From the NCBI RefSeq assembly GCF_007860125.1, contig NZ_SJPW01000002.1:746363-810362 (forward strand): a stretch of DNA of 64,000 nt, in the 5' to 3' direction. The notes beneath the pieces were generated by a model that saw only the letters and a list, made by a program, of their open reading frames with translations, ran no database searches and was not told the origin of the DNA. The DNA is from Rubripirellula tenax (GTDB lineage: Bacteria; Planctomycetota; Planctomycetia; Pirellulales; Pirellulaceae). The translations under genes were made by a program, and so were the position numbers. Positions 49,348 to 59,359 of this stretch are shown here, piece after piece. Every line of letters starts with the position of its first letter. The first letter of the stretch is position 1.

Positions 49348-49677
49348 ATGGCCGAGAACAAAACCCCAGCTGAAACCGAAAGCCAATCGGGCATCCAGCT
49401 CGAAGCTCACCAGGTGTTGCTGCGTCCGCTGGTCACCGAAAAAGGTGTTCACCGAGCGTCACGAAACAACCAATATGCGTTCCAAATCCACCGCGACGCC
49501 ACGAAGTTGGACGTCAAAAGTGCGGTGGAGGAACTGTTCAGCGTCAAAGTCACGAAAGTTCGCACGCAAACCCGCAAGGGCAAGTTGCGTCGTTATAAAA
49601 CTCGCTACGGACGCACCAGCGACTGGAAGAAGGCGATCGTTCAACTGCACGAAGATCATCGAATCGATTTCTTCTAG
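49348..49677 (+). CDS. rplW: 50S ribosomal protein L23
   Basis: A protein of 109 residues from ATG 49348 with GAAG upstream. LRPLVTEKGVHRASRNNQYAF and FSVKVTKVRTQTRKGKLRR, then YGRTSDWKKAIVQL, are family hallmarks. It binds at the tunnel exit, where chaperones dock. A GTG at 49333 would add only a few residues. Confidence 0.96.
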   Translation: MAENKTPAETESQSGIQLEAHQVLLRPLVTEKGVHRASRNNQYAFQIHRDATKLDVKSAVEELFSVKVTKVRTQTRKGKLRRYKTRYGRTSDWKKAIVQLHEDHRIDFF

Positions 49678-49703
49678 TGCGATTGAGTCTGCCGCGTCGT
49701 TTA

Positions 49704-49731
49704 CCTAACGCCTAATACCTAAAACCTAATA
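49704..49731 (+). repeat. Heptad array before rplB
   Basis: Four 7-nt units CCTAACG, CCTAATA, CCTAAAA, CCTAATA end 11 nt before the rplB start codon. The pattern is shared with several other leaders of this operon. The bases right before the ATG are pyrimidine-rich and contain no SD. Confidence 0.75.
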
Positions 49732-49742
49732 GCTATCCCGCC

Positions 49743-50600
49743 ATGGGCATTCGAATCTACAAGCCAACCAGCGCCGGACGCAGAAATGCGTCGGTCAGCG
49801 ATTTCGCTGATTTGACCAAGGGCTACAAGCCCGAACGGTCGCTGCTCAAGAGGCAAAAGAAGACTGGTGGCCGCAATAACCAAGGCAAGATCACAGCCCG
49901 TCACCGCGGCGGTGGTCACAAGCAAATGTACCGCGTCGTCGACTTCCGTCGCGCCAAAGATGGCATGGTCGCGATCGTTGATTCGGTCCAGTACGACCCA
50001 AACCGATCGGCTCGCATCGCGTTGTTGAAGTATGCCGACGGCCAAAAGGTTTATGTGGTTTCTCCAGCGGGGTTGAAGGCAGGCGACAAAGTACAAAACG
50101 GCCCCGACGCTCCGCCGACTGTCGGCAACAGCCTGCCACTGAAGAACATTCCGCTTGGCACCACCGTTTGCTGCATCGAGCTTCGCGCCGGCCGCGGAGC
50201 GGTGATGTGTCGATCGGCAGGAACACAGGCGACCCTGATGGCTCGTGAATCCGATTGGGCTCAGTTGGCTTTGCCAAGTGGTGAAATCCGCCGAGTTCCA
50301 AGTGCCTGTCGAGCAACGATTGGCCAAGTCGGCAATACCGAACACATGAAGGTTCGCCTTGGGAAAGCCGGCCGAGCACGTTGGCTCGGTCGTCGTCCGC
50401 ACGTTCGCGGTACCACGATGAACCCGATCGACCACCCGCACGGTGGTGGTGAAGGTCGGACCAAGGGTGGACGTCACCCAGTTAGCCCGCAGGGCAAGAG
50501 CGCCAAGGGCGGCTCGACTCGTCAACGACGAAAGGCCAGCAACAGCTCGATCGTTCGTCGCCGCAAGAGTCGTCGCTATGGCCAGTTGAAACTTCATTGA
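49743..50600 (+). CDS. rplB: 50S ribosomal protein L2
   Basis: A protein of 285 residues, normal length. [39 protein letters not shown] with the conserved glycines and histidines, and [16 protein letters not shown] mark L2, essential for subunit joining and peptidyl transfer. The ATG follows a heptad array. Confidence 0.97.
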   Translation: MGIRIYKPTSAGRRNASVSDFADLTKGYKPERSLLKRQKKTGGRNNQGKITARHRGGGHKQMYRVVDFRRAKDGMVAIVDSVQYDPNRSARIALLKYADGQKVYVVSPAGLKAGDKVQNGPDAPPTVGNSLPLKNIPLGTTVCCIELRAGRGAVMCRSAGTQATLMARESDWAQLALPSGEIRRVPSACRATIGQVGNTEHMKVRLGKAGRARWLGRRPHVRGTTMNPIDHPHGGGEGRTKGGRHPVSPQGKSAKGGSTRQRRKASNSSIVRRRKSRRYGQLKLH

Positions 50601-50624
50601 TCCTTAACCGGTCACTGTCGTTAA

Positions 50625-50653
50625 CCTGAATCCAGAAAACCTGAAACCTGAAA
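50625..50653 (+). repeat. Heptad array before rpsS
   Basis: Units CCTGAAT, CCAGAAAA, CCTGAAA, CCTGAAA precede the rpsS start by about 10 nt. No SD is seen before the ATG (CCGATCCCTC). Confidence 0.75.
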
Positions 50654-50663
50654 CCGATCCCTC

Positions 50664-50936
50664 ATGAGTCGCAGTCTTAAAAAAGGCCCGTACGTCGATC
50701 CGAAGCTGTTCTTCAAAGTGCAGAAGCAGGCGGAAACCGGCAAAAACGAACCGATCAAAACTTGGGCACGTGCTTGCACGATTGTCCCCGAGTTCATCAA
50801 CAAGACGTTCATGGTTCATGACGGTCGCAAACACGTGAAAGTGGCGGTGTCGGAAGACATGGTTGGCCACAAACTAGGTGAGTTTGCCCCGACTCGGACG
50901 TTCAAAGGTCACAGCGGCAAGGGAGGCAAGAAGTAA
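50664..50936 (+). CDS. rpsS: 30S ribosomal protein S19
   Basis: A protein of 90 residues. [34 protein letters not shown] and [18 protein letters not shown] are the conserved landmarks. It binds the 3' domain of 16S rRNA with S13. Located between rplB and rplV as usual. Confidence 0.97.
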   Translation: MSRSLKKGPYVDPKLFFKVQKQAETGKNEPIKTWARACTIVPEFINKTFMVHDGRKHVKVAVSEDMVGHKLGEFAPTRTFKGHSGKGGKK

Positions 50937-50954
50937 TTCTTGCATCGAAGAGAA

Positions 50955-51314
50955 ATGGCAACTTACAAAGCATCCCATAAAGGCGCTCGAATGAGCGCCC
51001 AGAAAATCCGGTTGGTCGCGGACCTGGTCCGTGGCATGTACGCAGACGAAGCACTTGATACACTCAAGTATCAGCCGCAGCGTGGCGCCCGCATGCTTGA
51101 AAAAGTGATCCAAAGCGCTGTTGGTAACGCACAAGATCCTGATCAAAACAGCGGACGCAGCCACCGCATTGAAGAACTGGTGTTGACCGAAGTGTGCGTC
51201 GACGCCGGTCCGATGTTCAAGCGGATCCGTCCGCGAGCCCGCGGCACCGCGTTCATGATCAAAAAACGAAGCAGTCATATCCGCGTCGCGTTGACGCCGA
51301 TTGACGAAGTCTGA
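50955..51314 (+). CDS. rplV: 50S ribosomal protein L22
   Basis: A protein of 119 residues. SAQKIRLVADLVRGMYADEAL, VIQSAVGNA and the RPRARGTAFMIKKRSSHIRV hairpin match L22, which lines the exit tunnel. GAAGAGAA lies close to ATG 50955; a TTG at 50940 would add five residues. Confidence 0.96.
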   Translation: MATYKASHKGARMSAQKIRLVADLVRGMYADEALDTLKYQPQRGARMLEKVIQSAVGNAQDPDQNSGRSHRIEELVLTEVCVDAGPMFKRIRPRARGTAFMIKKRSSHIRVALTPIDEV

Positions 51315-51353
51315 ATCTAAGCACCCAACCCCTTCGAAGACAACGAGTCCCCC

Positions 51354-52419
<1,066 letters not shown>

Positions 52420-52494
52420 GTGCATAGGTAACAGGCGTCAGGGATCATATGGAAGGCCAAGCCGACCGATTCCCGCCGTACCTGTCATTTTTTT

Positions 52495-52529
52495 CCTGAA
52501 ACCTGATACCTGTAACCTGATACCTATCC
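52495..52529 (+). repeat. Heptad array before rpmC
   Basis: Four perfect-length units CCTGAAA, CCTGATA, CCTGTAA, CCTGATA followed by CCTATCC lie directly before the rpmC ATG at 52534. The spacer contains no SD. Confidence 0.8.
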
Positions 52530-52533
52530 TGCC

Positions 52534-52737
52534 ATGAGCAACATCAGTGAACTTCGCGAGATGAGCGACGAGCAGCTCGAGGCGACTTCGAAAGAAGCCG
52601 CCCAGACGTTGTTTCGCTTGCGATTCCAATCTCAGTCCGAGCGTCTCAACACGCCCAGCGAGATCATGAAGAATCGGCGCACGATCGCTCGGATCAAGAC
52701 GATCCAAACCCAACGCGTTGCCGCTTCCACGAAGTAG
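52534..52737 (+). CDS. rpmC: 50S ribosomal protein L29
   Basis: A protein of 67 residues. EMSDEQLEATSKEAAQTLF and LRFQSQSERLNTPSEIMKNRR followed by IARIKT fit the two-helix L29 at the tunnel exit next to L23. Preceded by a heptad array. Confidence 0.94.
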   Translation: MSNISELREMSDEQLEATSKEAAQTLFRLRFQSQSERLNTPSEIMKNRRTIARIKTIQTQRVAASTK

Positions 52738-52808
52738 CACGACGGTTGGCAAAGACAACCAAGTAATCAAATCAACCGTTAGATAAAGAAACCTCGGACT
52801 CAAGTTCC

Positions 52809-53138
52809 ATGCCTAAGCGTGTCGTCTCCGGAATCGTGACCAGCGACAAGATGAGCAAAACTCGTCGTGTCGAAATTGCCCGTTTGGTCAAACACCCGAA
52901 GTACAAAAAGTACGTTCGTCGCCGCACCGTGTGCCATGTACACGATGAGAACAACGAATCGGGTACTGGTGACCGCGTTGAAATCATCGAATCCGAGCCG
53001 CTGTCGAAGCTGAAGCGTTGGCGTTTGGTTCGTGTGCTCGAAAAGAGCACCGAAGTTGACGTTGCCGCTCTTCGTGCGGCTCGTAAACAGGCGGAACTGG
53101 AAGCTGTTGCAGCTGCTGGTGGCGAAGCGTCGGAGTAG
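52809..53138 (+). CDS. rpsQ: 30S ribosomal protein S17
   Basis: A protein of 109 residues. [56 protein letters not shown] match S17. The C-terminus has an extra alanine- and glutamate-rich helix of about 25 residues beyond the family core. Confidence 0.95.
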   Translation: MPKRVVSGIVTSDKMSKTRRVEIARLVKHPKYKKYVRRRTVCHVHDENNESGTGDRVEIIESEPLSKLKRWRLVRVLEKSTEVDVAALRAARKQAELEAVAAAGGEASE

Positions 53139-53201
53139 TCATCGTCGGCCAATGCCGATGCTTGCGTTCGAAACATCGAAGTTTAAACAAGACACACGAA
53201 A

Positions 53202-53570
53202 ATGATCCAACAAGAAACTCGTCTCGACGTTGCCGACAACACCGGTGCACGCCAAGTCATGTGCATCAAGGTGCTCGGTGGCAGTCGTCGCCGCGTTGCC
53301 GGACTGGGCGATATCATCGTCTGTAGCGTCAAAAGCGTGATTCCGGGCAGCGAAGTGAAGAAGAAGGCGATCGTTCGTGCGGTCATCGTACGAACCAAAC
53401 AGCCGACCCGTCGTCCCGACGGCAGCTACATTAAGTTTGACAGTAACGCAGTCGTTTTGATCGACAAAGACAAAGGCCCACGTGGGACGCGAATTTTCGG
53501 GGCGGTTGCCCGCGAACTGCGTGATCGAAGCTTTATGAAAATCGTTTCGCTCGCCAACGAAGTGGTCTGA
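53202..53570 (+). CDS. rplN: 50S ribosomal protein L14
   Basis: A protein of 122 residues. [25 protein letters not shown] start, [19 protein letters not shown]-like [19 protein letters not shown] and [14 protein letters not shown] are L14 landmarks. Full length. Confidence 0.97.
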   Translation: MIQQETRLDVADNTGARQVMCIKVLGGSRRRVAGLGDIIVCSVKSVIPGSEVKKKAIVRAVIVRTKQPTRRPDGSYIKFDSNAVVLIDKDKGPRGTRIFGAVARELRDRSFMKIVSLANEVV

Positions 53571-53645
53571 GTGAAAAGGCGGCAGTGAACAGGTGGCAGA
53601 GAACATTTTTCTCTGGTCACTCTGGTCCTGTCTTCGCTCCCTCAA

Positions 53646-53686
53646 CTGATACCTGATACCTGTTACCTGAAACCTGTTACCTAATA
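53646..53686 (+). repeat. Heptad array before rplX
   Basis: Six units CTGATA, CCTGATA, CCTGTTA, CCTGAAA, CCTGTTA, CCTAATA run up to the rplX start at 53697. The upstream part of this 126-bp spacer also holds a small hairpin CAGAGAA/TTCTCTG at 53597-53615. Confidence 0.8.
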
Positions 53687-53696
53687 CACACCCGCT

Positions 53697-54047
53697 ATGA
53701 ATTTCCGAATTGATGACGAAGTCGAAGTGATCGCCGGTGCCGACAAAGGGCATCGTGGTAAGATCCTGAAGATCGACCGTAAAGCAAATAAGATCGTCGT
53801 CGAAGGTGCGGGTCGCGTTTGGAAACACGTGCGACGTAGCCAGAAGAATCCGCAAGGCGGACGATTGAATAAAGAAATGCCGATTGCGGCGAGCAACGTG
53901 ATGTTGGTCGACCCACAATCGGGCAAACCGACGCGAGTCGGTGTTCGTTTCCTTGCCGACGGCAGCAAAGAACGATTCGCAAAGAAGAGTGGCAACAGCC
54001 TCGGAAAAATCGCGCCGGCTCGAGCTCAACACGCCGCCAAGGCGTAG
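53697..54047 (+). CDS. rplX: 50S ribosomal protein L24
   Basis: A protein of 116 residues. A KOW motif (DEVEVIAGADKGHRGKILKI) near the N-terminus, then VWKHVRRSQKNPQGGRLNKE and SNVMLVDPQSGKPTRVGVR match L24, an early assembly protein. No SD lies before the ATG. Confidence 0.96.
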   Translation: MNFRIDDEVEVIAGADKGHRGKILKIDRKANKIVVEGAGRVWKHVRRSQKNPQGGRLNKEMPIAASNVMLVDPQSGKPTRVGVRFLADGSKERFAKKSGNSLGKIAPARAQHAAKA

Positions 54048-54071
54048 AGGCCGGACTTCACGGCAAAGCCA

Positions 54072-54120
54072 TCCGGTTTTACTGAACTCCGGTTTTACTG
54101 AACACTGAACACTGCTAACC
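54072..54120 (+). repeat. Tandem duplication and heptad array before rplE
   Basis: TCCGGTTTTACTGAAC occurs twice in tandem (54072-54087 and 54088-54103), followed by ACTGAAC and related heptads. It ends 15 nt before rplE and leaves no SD. Confidence 0.75.
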
Positions 54121-54134
54121 GAAAACTGTTTCTG

Positions 54135-54707
54135 ATGTCCGACAAACCCCGCATGCAAGTCCGTTACGAGGATGTCATTCGCCAAGCGATGACTGAGAAG
54201 TTCGGCTACAAAAATTCTCATCAAATTCCTCGGCTGGAAAAGGTCTCCCTAAACATGGGTGTCGGCCAAGCGATTGGTGACAAGAAGATTCTTGATCTTG
54301 CATTCGAAGCGATGACGGAAATCGCTGGTCAAAGACCAGTGATGACAGTCGCTCGCCAGTCGATTGCGAACTTTCGGCTTCGCGAAGGCATGCCGATCGG
54401 TTGCATGGTGACCATCCGTCGCCAACGAATGTATGAGTTCATGGACCGCTTGGTCTCGATCGTATTACCTCGGGTTCGTGACTTTCGCGGAATCAATCGC
54501 AAGGCCTTTGACGGTCGCGGCAACTACACACTCGGTCTGACCGAATTGTTGGTGTTCCCCGAATTGAACCCTGACAAATTCACGCGGCCTCAAGGCATGA
54601 ACATCACGGTCGTCACGTCGGCAAAGACGAACGACGAAGCTCGTGAACTGTTGGCGTTGTTCGGCATGCCGTTCAAGGCTGAGAAAAAGGCGACTGACGC
54701 CGCTTGA
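54135..54707 (+). CDS. rplE: 50S ribosomal protein L5
   Basis: A protein of 190 residues. [25 protein letters not shown]-like [21 protein letters not shown] and [19 protein letters not shown] are L5 landmarks. It binds 5S rRNA and contacts the P-site tRNA. Confidence 0.97.
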   Translation: MSDKPRMQVRYEDVIRQAMTEKFGYKNSHQIPRLEKVSLNMGVGQAIGDKKILDLAFEAMTEIAGQRPVMTVARQSIANFRLREGMPIGCMVTIRRQRMYEFMDRLVSIVLPRVRDFRGINRKAFDGRGNYTLGLTELLVFPELNPDKFTRPQGMNITVVTSAKTNDEARELLALFGMPFKAEKKATDAA

Positions 54708-54750
54708 TCGAACTGCACATTGCAGATTGATTTTAACAATATTCTTTGGA

Positions 54751-54777
54751 CCTGTAACAAGAAACCTGAGTCACCCT
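54751..54777 (+). repeat. Degenerate heptads before rpsN
   Basis: CCTGTAA, CAAGAAA, CCTGAGT and CACCCT stand directly before the GTG start of rpsN. The pattern is weaker than in the other arrays. Confidence 0.5.
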
Positions 54778-54963
54778 GTGGCAAGTAAATCGAAAATCGC
54801 GAAGTCGAAGCGTCCCCCAAAGTTCAGTTCTCGTAAAGAGAACCGTTGCAAGTTTTGTGGGCGTCCTCGATCGGTTTACCGGAAGTTCGGGCTGTGTCGG
54901 ATTTGTTTCCGTGAGAACGCTAACATGGGATTGATCCCAGGCGTTCGTAAGGCCAGCTGGTAA
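54778..54963 (+). CDS. rpsN: 30S ribosomal protein S14, zinc-binding type
   Basis: A protein of 61 residues with GTG start. [21 protein letters not shown] carries the CxxC-CxxC zinc ribbon of the short S14 form; the end is GVRKASW, the usual finish. Chosen start gives the standard length. It sits between rplE and rpsH as in most bacteria. Confidence 0.95.
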   Translation: MASKSKIAKSKRPPKFSSRKENRCKFCGRPRSVYRKFGLCRICFRENANMGLIPGVRKASW

Positions 54964-54990
54964 AGGTCCAACAGGGGAGCTGACAATATT

Positions 54991-55389
54991 ATGATGACTG
55001 ATCCAATTGCCGACATGCTGACTCGAATCCGCAACGCCGTACGCGTCGAGAAGCCCTACGTGGACATCCCGACAAGTCGGTTCAAGAAGGGAATCGCCGA
55101 CGTTCTTAAACGCGAAGGTTTCATTTGGGACTGGAAAGAGATTGACGAAGAAAACCCGACGGCAACGCTTCGACTTGAATTGAAGTATGGCCCCAACGGT
55201 GAACGCGTCATCCAAACGATCAAACGGGTGAGTTCGCCCGGTCGTCGGCTTTACAGCCGCGGCAAAGAACTCAAGCCAGTTCTTGGTGGCCTCGGCATCC
55301 GGATCATCAGCACCAGCCGTGGTGTATTGAGCGACCGGGAAGCTCGACGTGACAACCTGGGCGGCGAAGTGCTTTGCGAAGTCGCTTAG
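54991..55389 (+). CDS. rpsH: 30S ribosomal protein S8
   Basis: A protein of 132 residues. TDPIADMLTRIRNAVRV, IADVLKREGFIWD, SSPGRRLYSRGKELKPV and STSRGVLSDREARRDNLGGE match S8. GGGGAG lies 12 nt before the ATG, an SD-type site that several neighbours lack. Confidence 0.96.
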   Translation: MMTDPIADMLTRIRNAVRVEKPYVDIPTSRFKKGIADVLKREGFIWDWKEIDEENPTATLRLELKYGPNGERVIQTIKRVSSPGRRLYSRGKELKPVLGGLGIRIISTSRGVLSDREARRDNLGGEVLCEVA

Positions 55390-55485
55390 TCGGCGAGTCG
55401 TTAGACGCATTGAAGTGATGCTTGCCGCACATCCGGCGAGCCGATTTGAAGACCATCAATACCTGATTGAAACAAAGCATTAGAC

Positions 55486-56031
55486 ATGAGTCGCGTTGGA
55501 AATAAGCCGGTGCCAGTAACGGATGGTGCGAAAGTATCGTTCTCCGGCAACACGATCGAAGTCGAAGGCGCCAAGGGCAAGCTGACTTTCGAACATCGCC
55601 CCGAAGTCTCCGTTGCGGTCAACGAAGATGACAACACGCTTGTCGTCACTCGTCAGAATGACGAACGAACATCACGCGAGCTGCACGGTTTGACCCGCGC
55701 AGTGATCGCCAACATGATCGAAGGCGTGACCAAGGGCTATGAAAAGAAGCTCGAGATTGTAGGCGTCGGCTATTTGGCTGCGATCTCAGGTGATACGATT
55801 CAACTTCGGGTCGGTTACGCAAACGAGTTGCATCGCAAAATCCCCAGCGACTTGAACGTGACCTGTCCCGATCAAACACACATCGTGATTCAGGGATGCG
55901 ACAAGCAATCGGTCGGCCAGTTCGCCGCTGAATTGCGTTCGCTCCGCAAACCCGAGCCTTACAAGGGCAAGGGTGTTCGCTATCAGGGCGAACAAGTCAA
56001 GATCAAGGCCGGTAAGTCGGCAACCAAGTAA
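55486..56031 (+). CDS. rplF: 50S ribosomal protein L6
   Basis: A protein of 181 residues. MSRVGNKPVPVTDGAKV, VEGAKGKLTF, YEKKLEIVGVGYLAA and RKPEPYKGKGVRYQGE are the L6 landmarks. Full length. Confidence 0.97.
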   Translation: MSRVGNKPVPVTDGAKVSFSGNTIEVEGAKGKLTFEHRPEVSVAVNEDDNTLVVTRQNDERTSRELHGLTRAVIANMIEGVTKGYEKKLEIVGVGYLAAISGDTIQLRVGYANELHRKIPSDLNVTCPDQTHIVIQGCDKQSVGQFAAELRSLRKPEPYKGKGVRYQGEQVKIKAGKSATK

Positions 56032-56138
56032 GCGTTCCACCGATTGCGGCGGAAAAAACACAATTCCGCGGCTCGCCAAGAAAACGAGTCGCCCCACGAA
56101 CCATTGCTTAGGCCGATCCACAATCGATCGGACACAAA

Positions 56139-56501
56139 ATGGACAAGAACCGAAAGATCCAAAAGAAACGACTCCGCCGACGAAACCACGTGCGCAACAA
56201 ACTGCGTGGCTCGGCCGACCATCCTCGCATGTGTATTCACCGATCGCTCAAACACTTCAGTGTTCAGTTGATCGATGACTTGGCCGGCAAGACCCTTGCC
56301 AGCGCCAGCACTCGCGACAAGGGTGCCTCGGTTTCCGTCGGCGGCAATTGCGATGGTGCGTCCGCGGTTGGTCGCATGATCGCTGAAAAAGCCAGTGCCG
56401 TCGGAATCACTGCTGTCCGGATGGACCGCGGTCACAACAAATACCACGGACGCGTCAAGGCGTTCGCCGAGGCTGCCCGCGAAAGCGGCTTGCAGTTTTA
56501 G
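56139..56501 (+). CDS. rplR: 50S ribosomal protein L18
   Basis: A protein of 120 residues. RRRNHVRNKLRGSADHPRMC, SLKHFSVQLIDDLAGKTLA and MDRGHNKYHGRVKAFAEAAR fit L18, which binds 5S rRNA. Confidence 0.96.
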   Translation: MDKNRKIQKKRLRRRNHVRNKLRGSADHPRMCIHRSLKHFSVQLIDDLAGKTLASASTRDKGASVSVGGNCDGASAVGRMIAEKASAVGITAVRMDRGHNKYHGRVKAFAEAARESGLQF

Positions 56502-56565
56502 CTCACCGAAGATTCACGCGTTCCCCATCAACGATCAAGAAAAGTCCTGAAAGAGGATAAATACC

Positions 56566-57123
56566 ATCAGTAATTCATCACAAAATCGCGGCGGTGGTGG
56601 CGGCGGCGGACGCGGAAAGCGTAAGCAAGAAGAATCTGCCGTTCCAGACGGCATGCTCGATCGCGTCGTCAAAATCAAGCGTTGTGCTGCGGTGGTCAAA
56701 GGTGGTCGTCGCTTCAGCTTCGCCGCTATGGTCGTCGTCGGTGACGGCAGCGGACGTGTGGGCTGGGGCTATGGCAAGGCCAACGAAGTTCCACCAAGTG
56801 TTCAAAAGGCACAGAAGCAAGCTAGCCGTAGCTTGATCGAAGTCCCTTTGGTCAAAGGCACGATTCCTCACCAAGTCACCGGCAAGTACGGTGCTGCACA
56901 AGTGTTGCTGGTGCCTGCGGGTGCAGGTACCGGTATCATCGCTGGTCAAGCGGTACGTGCGGTCTGCGAAGCTACCGGAATCCACGACATTCTGACTAAG
57001 TCGTACGGCACCAACAATCCTGTCACTTTGGTCAAAGCGACCGTCGACGCACTATCAAAACTGCGTACGGTCGACCAAGTCGCCGCACTTCGTGGTTTGA
57101 CCGTCGAAGAACTGACTTCTTAA
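56566..57123 (+). CDS. rpsE: 30S ribosomal protein S5, apparent AUC start
   Basis: The S5 core is clear: VVKGGRRFSFAAMVVVGDGSG, GRVGWGYGKANEVPPSVQKA, GAGTGIIAGQAVRAVCEATG and SYGTNNPVTLVKATVDAL. The first ATG is at 56653, which would begin close to the core and has no SD. Upstream the same frame stays open to a TGA at 56548 and encodes a plausible Gly-rich, basic tail (RGGGGGGGRGKRKQEE), as seen in planctomycete S5. The only strong SD (AAAGAGGA, 56550-56557) is followed by ATC at 56566 and no ATG, GTG or TTG. I therefore propose ATC 56566 (or ATA 56557) as start, giving about 185 residues. A conventional caller would use 56653 (156 residues). Confidence 0.9.
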   Translation: MSNSSQNRGGGGGGGRGKRKQEESAVPDGMLDRVVKIKRCAAVVKGGRRFSFAAMVVVGDGSGRVGWGYGKANEVPPSVQKAQKQASRSLIEVPLVKGTIPHQVTGKYGAAQVLLVPAGAGTGIIAGQAVRAVCEATGIHDILTKSYGTNNPVTLVKATVDALSKLRTVDQVAALRGLTVEELTS

Positions 57124-57211
57124 TCCACTGAGTCCGAAAAGAGGCGGTTAACATCTCGCCTCTGATGACTCGCCACTGAAATCACAGACAAACGTTTTAT
57201 CGGTTTTCGTC

Positions 57212-57709
57212 ATGCAACTTAACGATGTCCACCGCGGCATTCAAAAGAAACGCCCTCGCAAACGCATCGGTCGCGGTGTAGGCAGTGGTACCGGCAAGAC
57301 AGCCGGACGTGGTCACAACGGACACAAGAGCCGCAGCGGTTACAGCCGCAAGCCAACCTTCCAAGGTGGTGCGATGCCGATGATCCGTCGTGTTCCCAAG
57401 CGTGGTTTTAACAATCGCTGGGCCCAAGTCGTCTTCGCGGTGAACGTTGACCGTTTGAACGAAGCGTTCAACGACGGTGACAATGTCACCTTGGAAGCAC
57501 TCGCCGCCAAGGATCTTGCCAAAGGTACGTTTGACGAGGTGAAGATTCTCGGCGATGGTGAATTGACCAAGAGGCTCAACGTCACAGCTCACCGGTTCAG
57601 CAAGTCGGCCGAAGAAAAGATTCAAGCCGCTGGCGGAACGATCAACAAGCTGGTCGCCAAGCGAACACCGAAAGAACGCGTCGCGGACTTGAAAGCAGCA
57701 AAAGCTTAG
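57212..57709 (+). CDS. rplO: 50S ribosomal protein L15
   Basis: A protein of 165 residues. [40 protein letters not shown] and GFNN match L15. It follows rpsE directly; the L30 gene (rpmD) normally found between them is absent. Confidence 0.96.
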   Translation: MQLNDVHRGIQKKRPRKRIGRGVGSGTGKTAGRGHNGHKSRSGYSRKPTFQGGAMPMIRRVPKRGFNNRWAQVVFAVNVDRLNEAFNDGDNVTLEALAAKDLAKGTFDEVKILGDGELTKRLNVTAHRFSKSAEEKIQAAGGTINKLVAKRTPKERVADLKAAKA

Positions 57710-57735
57710 TCGCTGGTCGCATTTGTTAAACGATG

Positions 57736-57795
57736 CTTAACGCCCAGCCGTAGGCGCCGGCCTTCGAGTTCCGGTGCCCACGGGTGGGCGTTAAG
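57736..57795. repeat. Long hairpin between rplO and secY
   Basis: CTTAACGCCCA (57736-57746) and TGGGCGTTAAG (57785-57795) pair perfectly over 11 bp. The interior continues as an imperfect stem of about 13 bp (CCGTAGGCGCCGG against CCGGTGCCCACGG) to a small loop. No T run follows. A weaker inverted repeat ATGGTTGG/CCAACCAT (57798-57805, 57841-57848) comes next. Confidence 0.7.
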
Positions 57796-57918
57796 TCATG
57801 GTTGGTATCGCTTGAGACCGCATCGGTCGTTAAACTTCGACCAACCATCATCTCTCCTTAAGATCCCGATGCCGAACCCTGTTCGTGCATCCCAAGAATT
57901 CAAAGACGGACCTGACGC

Positions 57919-59313
57919 ATGTTTGAAAAGCTGCGCATCATTTTCTCGATTCCTGAGCTTCGCAAGAAGGTCATGCTGACAATTGGATTGTTGGCGATCT
58001 ATCGAATCGGCTTCCACATCCCCTTGCCGATGATCGCGACGAACATCGGTGATGCGGGCGGAACCGCTTCGGAGTTTTTCGAGAAGATCACCTTGTTCGC
58101 CGCGAGCGATCTTCGCGAAGCAACGATCTTCGGCCTCGGCATCATGCCGTACATCTCGGCGTCGATCATTTTTCAATTGCTGGGCAGCGTCTATAAGCCG
58201 CTCGAAGATTTGAAGAAAGAGGGCGAGGCTGGTCGAAAGAAGCTGAACGAATACACTCGTTATCTGACCGTGCTGATCTGCGTGGTTCAGTCTTACATGT
58301 ACCTGAAATTCATGCTGATGTCGGGCGGCCCGTCCGGCAACGGGGACATCAACCCGAACTTCATGGCCAGCGATGGTTCATTGTTTTGGGGCTGGCAGTT
58401 CGTTGCCGTGTTGGTGATGACCTGCGGAACGGTATTCCTGATGTGGTTGGGCGAACAAATCGACGAGCATGGTATCGGTAACGGTATCAGCTTGCTGATC
58501 ATGGCTGGCATTCTGGCTCAAATGCCAAAGGCACTGTACGAACTGGTTCGCAACATGAAGACCGAATTGACGGGGCTCAGCCGCGGCCAAATCGGGATTG
58601 AAACACTTGTGTTGCTGGTGGTGTTGTTCGTCGGCGTCGTGTTCGGTGTGGTGTTTATCACCCTGGGCCAACGCAAGATCCCGACTCAATCGGCCAAGTT
58701 CACTCGTGGACGCCGTGTTTACGGCGGTACGCGTCAACACCTGCCGCTTCGCATCAACCAGGCGGGCGTTATGCCGATCATTTTCGCGAGCAGCTTGCTG
58801 ATCATCCCCGGAATGTTGATGGGTGGAATGGCCAGTTTTGTGGGCAGTGAAAGTGCTTTGTTCAAACCCCTCAACCTGATCGGATTGACGTTGAACGACC
58901 AAGGTTCGTTCGTGTTCAATCTGTTCTATGTCGTTTTGATTTTCTTCTTCTGCTACTTCTGGACGGCGATCACGTTCAACCCGAAGGAGATGTCGGACAA
59001 TCTGCGTGACAGCGGCACGTTCATTCCCGGTTATCGGCCGGGCAAGCGAACGACGGATTATCTTGAGAAGGTAATGGTTCGAATCACTTACGTCGGTGCT
59101 GCTTTCCTTTCGATCGTCGCGATCGTGCCAACCATCGTTTACGGCTCGCTTGGCGTGCCCTATTCGATTGCCGGTTTCTATGGTGGCACTGGTCTGTTGA
59201 TCGCCGTCAGCGTGGCGTTCGACTTGGTTCAAAAGATCGACAGCCACTTGGTGATGCGAAACTATCGTGGACTACTCGAGGGCGCCGGCGGCGGTACCTC
59301 GCCCGTCGTCTAA
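57919..59313 (+). CDS. secY: Preprotein translocase subunit SecY
   Basis: A protein of 464 residues with ten membrane helices. ILLLIGYRIG-type IGLLAIYRIGFHIPLP near the N-terminus, GIMPYISASIIFQLLGS, QMPKALYEL-type region, and LPLRINQAGVMPIIFASSLL followed by GTFIPGYRPGKRT mark SecY. It forms the protein-conducting channel. Its separation from rplO by 209 bp and a hairpin could allow different expression levels. Confidence 0.97.
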   Translation: MFEKLRIIFSIPELRKKVMLTIGLLAIYRIGFHIPLPMIATNIGDAGGTASEFFEKITLFAASDLREATIFGLGIMPYISASIIFQLLGSVYKPLEDLKKEGEAGRKKLNEYTRYLTVLICVVQSYMYLKFMLMSGGPSGNGDINPNFMASDGSLFWGWQFVAVLVMTCGTVFLMWLGEQIDEHGIGNGISLLIMAGILAQMPKALYELVRNMKTELTGLSRGQIGIETLVLLVVLFVGVVFGVVFITLGQRKIPTQSAKFTRGRRVYGGTRQHLPLRINQAGVMPIIFASSLLIIPGMLMGGMASFVGSESALFKPLNLIGLTLNDQGSFVFNLFYVVLIFFFCYFWTAITFNPKEMSDNLRDSGTFIPGYRPGKRTTDYLEKVMVRITYVGAAFLSIVAIVPTIVYGSLGVPYSIAGFYGGTGLLIAVSVAFDLVQKIDSHLVMRNYRGLLEGAGGGTSPVV

Positions 59314-59359
59314 TCGAGTTCCAAAGTCACCCTTTTTCCGCAACGATGAAGGTGTTTCA

